Assembly (NCBI GenBank): GCA_002278935.1 | Contig: NCJL01000006.1 | Location: 165,705-229,704 of the forward strand | DNA from: Gallionellales bacterium 39-52-133 | Lineage (GTDB): Bacteria > Pseudomonadota > Gammaproteobacteria > Burkholderiales > Gallionellaceae | Direction of reading: 5' to 3' | Length of the DNA: 64,000 nt | Shown here: positions 60,682-64,000 of the stretch, piece by piece | Numbering within the stretch: position 1 is the stretch's first letter | Layout: every line of letters begins with the position of its first letter | Notes under the pieces: generated by a model | What the model was told of the DNA's origin: nothing | Seen by the model: only the letters and a program-made list of their open reading frames with translations | Database searches by the model: none | Made by a program: the position numbers and the translations under genes

Positions 60682-60960
60682 TTATTTCTTAACTGCTTTT
60701 TTATCAGCAGCGTGGCCTTTGAATGTGCGCGTCAATGCAAACTCGCCGAGCTTATGCCCAACCATGTTTTCAGAGATATACACCGGAATATGTTGCTTGC
60801 CGTTGTGCACCGCAATTGTTAAACCTACAAATGTAGGCAGAACAGTTGATCGACGTGACCACGTCTTTACCGGACGCTTGTCGCTGGTCGAACGCACTGT
60901 TTCAACTTTCTTCAACAAGTGAGCGTCAACGAACGGACCTTTTTTAATGGAACGTGCCAT
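60682..60960 (-). CDS. rpsS: 30S ribosomal protein S19
   Basis: The 92-residue S19 sits in the small-subunit head beside S13. It starts [20 protein letters not shown] and has [21 protein letters not shown] in parts. Confidence 0.98.
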   Translation of the reverse strand: MARSIKKGPFVDAHLLKKVETVRSTSDKRPVKTWSRRSTVLPTFVGLTIAVHNGKQHIPVYISENMVGHKLGEFALTRTFKGHAADKKAVKK

Positions 60961-60966
60961 ATTTAA

Positions 60967-61800
60967 TTACCCCTTAAGCTGAAAGCGACGGCGAACAATC
61001 ATGTTACTTGTACGCTTGTTGCGACGTGTACGGAAGCCTTTTGCTGGCACACCCCATGGACTGACTGGATTACGGCCCGCAGCAGTTTTACCCTCACCAC
61101 CACCGTGCGGGTGATCAATCGGGTTCATCACCACACCGCGAACGGTAGGTCTAATTCCGCGCCAGCGATTTGCACCAGCTTTGCCTATGGAGCGCAGTGA
61201 ATGCTCACCGTTACCCACTTCACCTATAGTTGCCCGGCAATCTACATGCACCTTGCGAATCTCGCCAGAGCGCAAACGCAACTGCGCATAACTTCCCTCG
61301 CGTGCCAAAAGCTGCACTGAAGTGCCGGCGGAGCGAGACAACTGAGCCCCCTTGCCAGGCATCATTTCTATGCAATGAATTGTTGAACCCACTGGGATGT
61401 TACGCAAAGGCAACGCATTACCCGCCTTAATTGGAGCATCAGAGCCATTCAGCAACTGCGCACCAACTGCCACACCTTTAGGAGCAATAATGTAGCGACG
61501 CTCACCGTCCGCGTAACAAAGCAATGCAATATGCGCACTGCGATTCGGATCGTATTCCAGCTGCTCTACAGTCGCTGGAATGCCATCTTTGTTACGTTTA
61601 AAATCGATAATTCGGTAGCTCTTTTTATGCCCACCACCCATATGACGAACTGTAATATGACCATTATTGTTGCGGCCAGCAGTCCTGTTTTTTCTTTCCA
61701 GCAAGGCTGCATGAGGCTTACCCTTATGCAAACCAGGTGTAACAACACGCACTACGGCGCGGCGGCCGGGAGATGTTGGTTTTAGTTTAATCAGTGCCAT
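60967..61800 (-). CDS. rplB: 50S ribosomal protein L2
   Basis: L2 is a core protein needed for subunit joining and peptidyl transfer. The 277-residue protein has [23 protein letters not shown] in part, [19 protein letters not shown], and the catalytic-region [22 protein letters not shown] with its conserved histidine. Confidence 0.99.
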   Translation of the reverse strand: MALIKLKPTSPGRRAVVRVVTPGLHKGKPHAALLERKNRTAGRNNNGHITVRHMGGGHKKSYRIIDFKRNKDGIPATVEQLEYDPNRSAHIALLCYADGERRYIIAPKGVAVGAQLLNGSDAPIKAGNALPLRNIPVGSTIHCIEMMPGKGAQLSRSAGTSVQLLAREGSYAQLRLRSGEIRKVHVDCRATIGEVGNGEHSLRSIGKAGANRWRGIRPTVRGVVMNPIDHPHGGGEGKTAAGRNPVSPWGVPAKGFRTRRNKRTSNMIVRRRFQLKG

Positions 61801-61805
61801 GATAT

Positions 61806-62123
61806 TTATCCTTGCTCACTCGTAGCAAAATTGATTTCCTGACCAGGCGCCAGGCATACATATGCCTTCTTCCAGTCCTTGCGCGCTCCGTTAAATTTGC
61901 CAAAGCGCTTCTTTTTACCTTTGACAACGCTCACTTGAACATTTTGCACATTGACTTTAAACATCAATTCAACGGCAGCCTTGATTTCAGGTTTGGTTGC
62001 ATCAGAAACCACATGGAAAATTACTTGCTCATGCTTCTCGGCAATATATGTCGCCTTTTCAGAAATTTGCGGAGCAAGCAGAATATTCATCAAGCGTTCC
62101 TGGTTGAAATTTTGTGCACTCAT
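61806..62123 (-). CDS. rplW: 50S ribosomal protein L23
   Basis: The 105-residue L23 stands at the tunnel exit and docks trigger factor and SRP. It has [20 protein letters not shown] and ends close to the rplB start. Its ATG overlaps the rplD stop (ATGA). Confidence 0.97.
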   Translation of the reverse strand: MSAQNFNQERLMNILLAPQISEKATYIAEKHEQVIFHVVSDATKPEIKAAVELMFKVNVQNVQVSVVKGKKKRFGKFNGARKDWKKAYVCLAPGQEINFATSEQG

Positions 62124-62746
62124 GCTAGCAACTCCTCAATCTTCGCCATTGCGTTGCGCGTTACAAGCACTTTGGGGAAACGAACCAAACTAACCGGATC
62201 AGCCTGATGCGCCTCAACAACCAGTACACTGGACAGATTACGAGAAGATAAATATAAATTCTCATCCATATTGTCCGTAATGATCAGAACGCGATCCAAG
62301 CCAAGGCCCATATCTTTCATCTTCTGCGCCAACACTTTGGTTTTGGGTGTATCCAAAGCCAGGTTGTCTACAACAGTCAGACGTCCCTCACGTACCAGCT
62401 GTGAAAAAATAGAAGCCAGACCCGCACGATACATCTTGCGGTTTACTTTTTGACTAAAGTTTTCATCAGGGGTATTGGGGAAAATCTTGCCGCCGCCGCG
62501 CCATAGCGGGCTGGAGGCCATACCAGCACGGGCACGGCCCGTACCTTTTTGAGCCCAAGGCTTGCGTGTACTCTTGGCAATTTCGCTACGACCTTTTTGC
62601 TTGCGATTGCCCGAACGCGCATTTGCCTGATATGCCGTGACCAGCTGATGAATCAACTCTTCATTGTACTCACGACCAAACAAATCATCCGAAGCCGTAA
62701 TACTTGCAGCAGCCTTACCGTTTGCGTTAATGACTTTAATTTCCAT
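62120..62746 (-). CDS. rplD: 50S ribosomal protein L4
   Basis: The 208-residue L4 extends a loop into the peptide tunnel ([19 protein letters not shown] region). In Escherichia coli it represses the S10 operon by binding its leader. Overlaps with rplC (TAATG) and rplW (ATGA) point to coupled translation. Confidence 0.98.
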   Translation of the reverse strand: MEIKVINANGKAAASITASDDLFGREYNEELIHQLVTAYQANARSGNRKQKGRSEIAKSTRKPWAQKGTGRARAGMASSPLWRGGGKIFPNTPDENFSQKVNRKMYRAGLASIFSQLVREGRLTVVDNLALDTPKTKVLAQKMKDMGLGLDRVLIITDNMDENLYLSSRNLSSVLVVEAHQADPVSLVRFPKVLVTRNAMAKIEELLA

Positions 62747-63390
62747 TATGCACCTGCCTTAACTGCTGGACGAACGATTACGTCGCCACCCTTAGCACCG
62801 GGTACAGCGCCCATCACCAACAAGAGTTGACGATCCGCATCAATACGAACAATTTTTAGATTTTGCACAGTGCGCTGAACATCACCCAAGTGACCAGTCA
62901 TGCGCTTTCCTGGGAAGACACGACCGGGATCCTGCGCCATACCGATAGAGCCAGGTACATTATGTGACTTTGAGTTACCGTGTGAAGCACGGCCTGATCT
63001 GAAATGGTGACGTTTGATCGTACCCGCATAACCCTTACCGATAGTTACGCCGGTTACATCAACCTTTTGACCCACCTGAAACATGTCCACGCCAAGACTA
63101 CCGCCGACTTTCAGGGCAGCAGACTGATCCGGGCTAATTGTGAATTCTTTCAATACACTACCAGCCTCAACGCCCGCTTTTGCGTAGTGACCCGCAGCTG
63201 CTTTCGTTACGCGACTGGCGCGTCGCACACCGAATGCAACCTGCACTGAATTATAACCATCAGTTGCATCAGTTTTGCATTGGGTAATACGGTTATTGGA
63301 CACGTCTAACACAGTTACCGGCAACGATGCTCCGTCATCGGTAAAAATGCGAGTCATGCCAATCTTTCGACCGACAAGTCCTAAGCTCAT
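62746..63390 (-). CDS. rplC: 50S ribosomal protein L3
   Basis: The 214-residue L3 starts [20 protein letters not shown] and has [23 protein letters not shown] in parts, including the glutamine ([18 protein letters not shown]) that PrmB methylates in other bacteria. It follows rpsJ by 93 bp, an unusually long gap for this cluster. Confidence 0.98.
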   Translation of the reverse strand: MSLGLVGRKIGMTRIFTDDGASLPVTVLDVSNNRITQCKTDATDGYNSVQVAFGVRRASRVTKAAAGHYAKAGVEAGSVLKEFTISPDQSAALKVGGSLGVDMFQVGQKVDVTGVTIGKGYAGTIKRHHFRSGRASHGNSKSHNVPGSIGMAQDPGRVFPGKRMTGHLGDVQRTVQNLKIVRIDADRQLLLVMGAVPGAKGGDVIVRPAVKAGA

Positions 63391-63411
63391 TTTTATTTCC
63401 TCTTGTTAAGG

Positions 63412-63433
63412 GGCCGACTACAATTGGTCGGCC
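63412..63433 (-). other. Hairpin between rpsJ and rplC
   Basis: GGCCGAC pairs with GTCGGCC around an eight-base loop in the rpsJ-rplC spacer, about 22 bp before the rplC start. It lacks a T tract. It may adjust rplC translation or RNA stability; the role is inferred. Confidence 0.4.
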
Positions 63434-63483
63434 GATTTAATTACTGCTACTATTTATACCTGTTACAACAGTTACTCGCAAAA

Positions 63484-63795
63484 TTACTGCAACTTAATTT
63501 CCACATCCACACCAGCTGGCAAGTCAAGCTTCATCAATGCGTCAACAGTCTTATCTGTTGGATCAACAATATCCATCATGCGCAAATGTGTGCGTATTTC
63601 AAACTGGTCGCGCGAAGTTTTATTCACGTGAGGTGAACGCAATACGTCATATCGCTCAATCTTAGTAGGCAATGGAATAGGACCCTTGACGACAGCCCCC
63701 GTACGCTTTGCCGTGTCCACAATCTGCGATGCAGACTGATCGATCAAACGGTAATCAAATGCTTTCAAACGTATACGAATTTTCTGGCTTGACAT
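63484..63795 (-). CDS. rpsJ: 30S ribosomal protein S10
   Basis: S10 is a 30S head protein and, as NusE, a partner of NusB and NusG in antitermination. The 103-residue product starts [20 protein letters not shown] and has [22 protein letters not shown] in parts. The frame continues 13 codons upstream, but the ATG at 63795 is the family start. Confidence 0.98.
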   Translation of the reverse strand: MSSQKIRIRLKAFDYRLIDQSASQIVDTAKRTGAVVKGPIPLPTKIERYDVLRSPHVNKTSRDQFEIRTHLRMMDIVDPTDKTVDALMKLDLPAGVDVEIKLQ

Positions 63796-63848
63796 AATTT
63801 TTACTCTGCTTTTGGCAGCCCAAATAGCCTGCAATTAAAGAACGAAAT

Positions 63849-63854
63849 ATTATA
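63849..63854 (-). promoter_or_regulatory. Predicted -10 element of the S10 operon promoter
   Basis: On the minus strand a perfect TATAAT lies 53 bp before the rpsJ start, within the 155-bp tuf-rpsJ gap. The -35 region (TGCAGC, 17 bp upstream) is weak. The L4-binding leader known from Escherichia coli is not evident, as the leader would be short. Confidence 0.4.
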
Positions 63855-63950
63855 CAGCGAGACATGGTCTGGCTGCACGCTATTTTTACAATATCCAACT
63901 TAACGACACAAGCGGAGCGAGTTACCCCGCCCCGCCCAATGCCGTCATTA

Positions 63951-64000
63951 TTACTTGAGAATCTTCGCTACCACACCCGCGCCGACGGTACGACCGCCTT
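63951..64000 (-). CDS. tuf: Elongation factor Tu, C-terminal end only
   Basis: The last 16 residues, GGRTVGAGVVAKILK preceded by a partial codon, and the stop codon are in the window. They are the invariant C-terminus of EF-Tu, and tuf directly upstream of rpsJ is the usual order. No separate terminator was seen between the two genes. Confidence 0.93.
   Translation of the reverse strand, partial: GGRTVGAGVVAKILK

Overview
The window is chromosomal core sequence from a betaproteobacterium, most likely in the Nitrosomonadales (Gallionella, Sideroxydans or Nitrosomonas relatives). I infer this from the protein sequences and from gene orders typical of that group: queA/tgt/yajC/secD, perM-hda-HAD-pcnB-folK-dgk-panB-panC next to a divergent purM-purN, uvrA divergent from an MFS gene and ssb, and secY-infA-rpmJ-rpsM. 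I could not run a database search, so genus is not claimed. I see no phage, insertion sequence with a transposase, CRISPR array, toxin-antitoxin pair or secondary-metabolite cluster.

Layout. 1-5723 (minus strand): queA, an inserted nfeD/stomatin pair, tgt, yajC and the start of secD, i.e. queuosine tRNA modification followed by the Sec translocon accessory genes. 5832-6075: a complete tRNA-Leu(CAA) preceded by a duplicated 5' half and an array of hairpins. 6186-10428 (plus): a lysine-rich exported peptide, a rhodanese lipoprotein, nudJ-mnmA, purB and a DUF4156 lipoprotein. 10504-18353 (minus): panD, panC, panB, a deoxynucleoside kinase, folK, pcnB, psiF, a HAD phosphatase, hda and perM. 18417-23251 (plus): purM, purN, two DUF3108 genes and an RsmB-type methyltransferase. 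23334-31924: a CBS protein, rppH, a lone CZB zinc-binding protein, proS, a lytic transglycosylase, a TlpA-type thioredoxin, a YihY membrane protein, wrbA, a DUF938 methyltransferase and a FemAB-like protein. 31954-46589: a large PAS-GGDEF-EAL protein, a YebC regulator, leuA, a putative outer-membrane barrel, a type I-beta DAHP synthase, slmA, a nucleotidase, argB, an orphan PilB/GspE ATPase, ssb and a YajR-like transporter. 47024-49849: uvrA. 49980-64000 (minus): the S10-spc-alpha ribosomal protein super-operon from the end of tuf to rplQ, complete and in the usual order.

The genes are ordinary. What is less ordinary lies between them. Seven copies of a 27-bp AT-rich motif, each ending in a perfect match to the IHF consensus WATCAANNNNTTR, are scattered over the first 42 kb and absent from the ribosomal region. 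Four intergenic inverted repeats are built from CACAGATT- or CACAGAG-type units. One MITE-like element of about 190 bp lies just upstream of argB. The tRNA-Leu fragment with its hairpin array, and a structured leader at the start of rplN, are also worth checking. I found no clear new multi-gene system.
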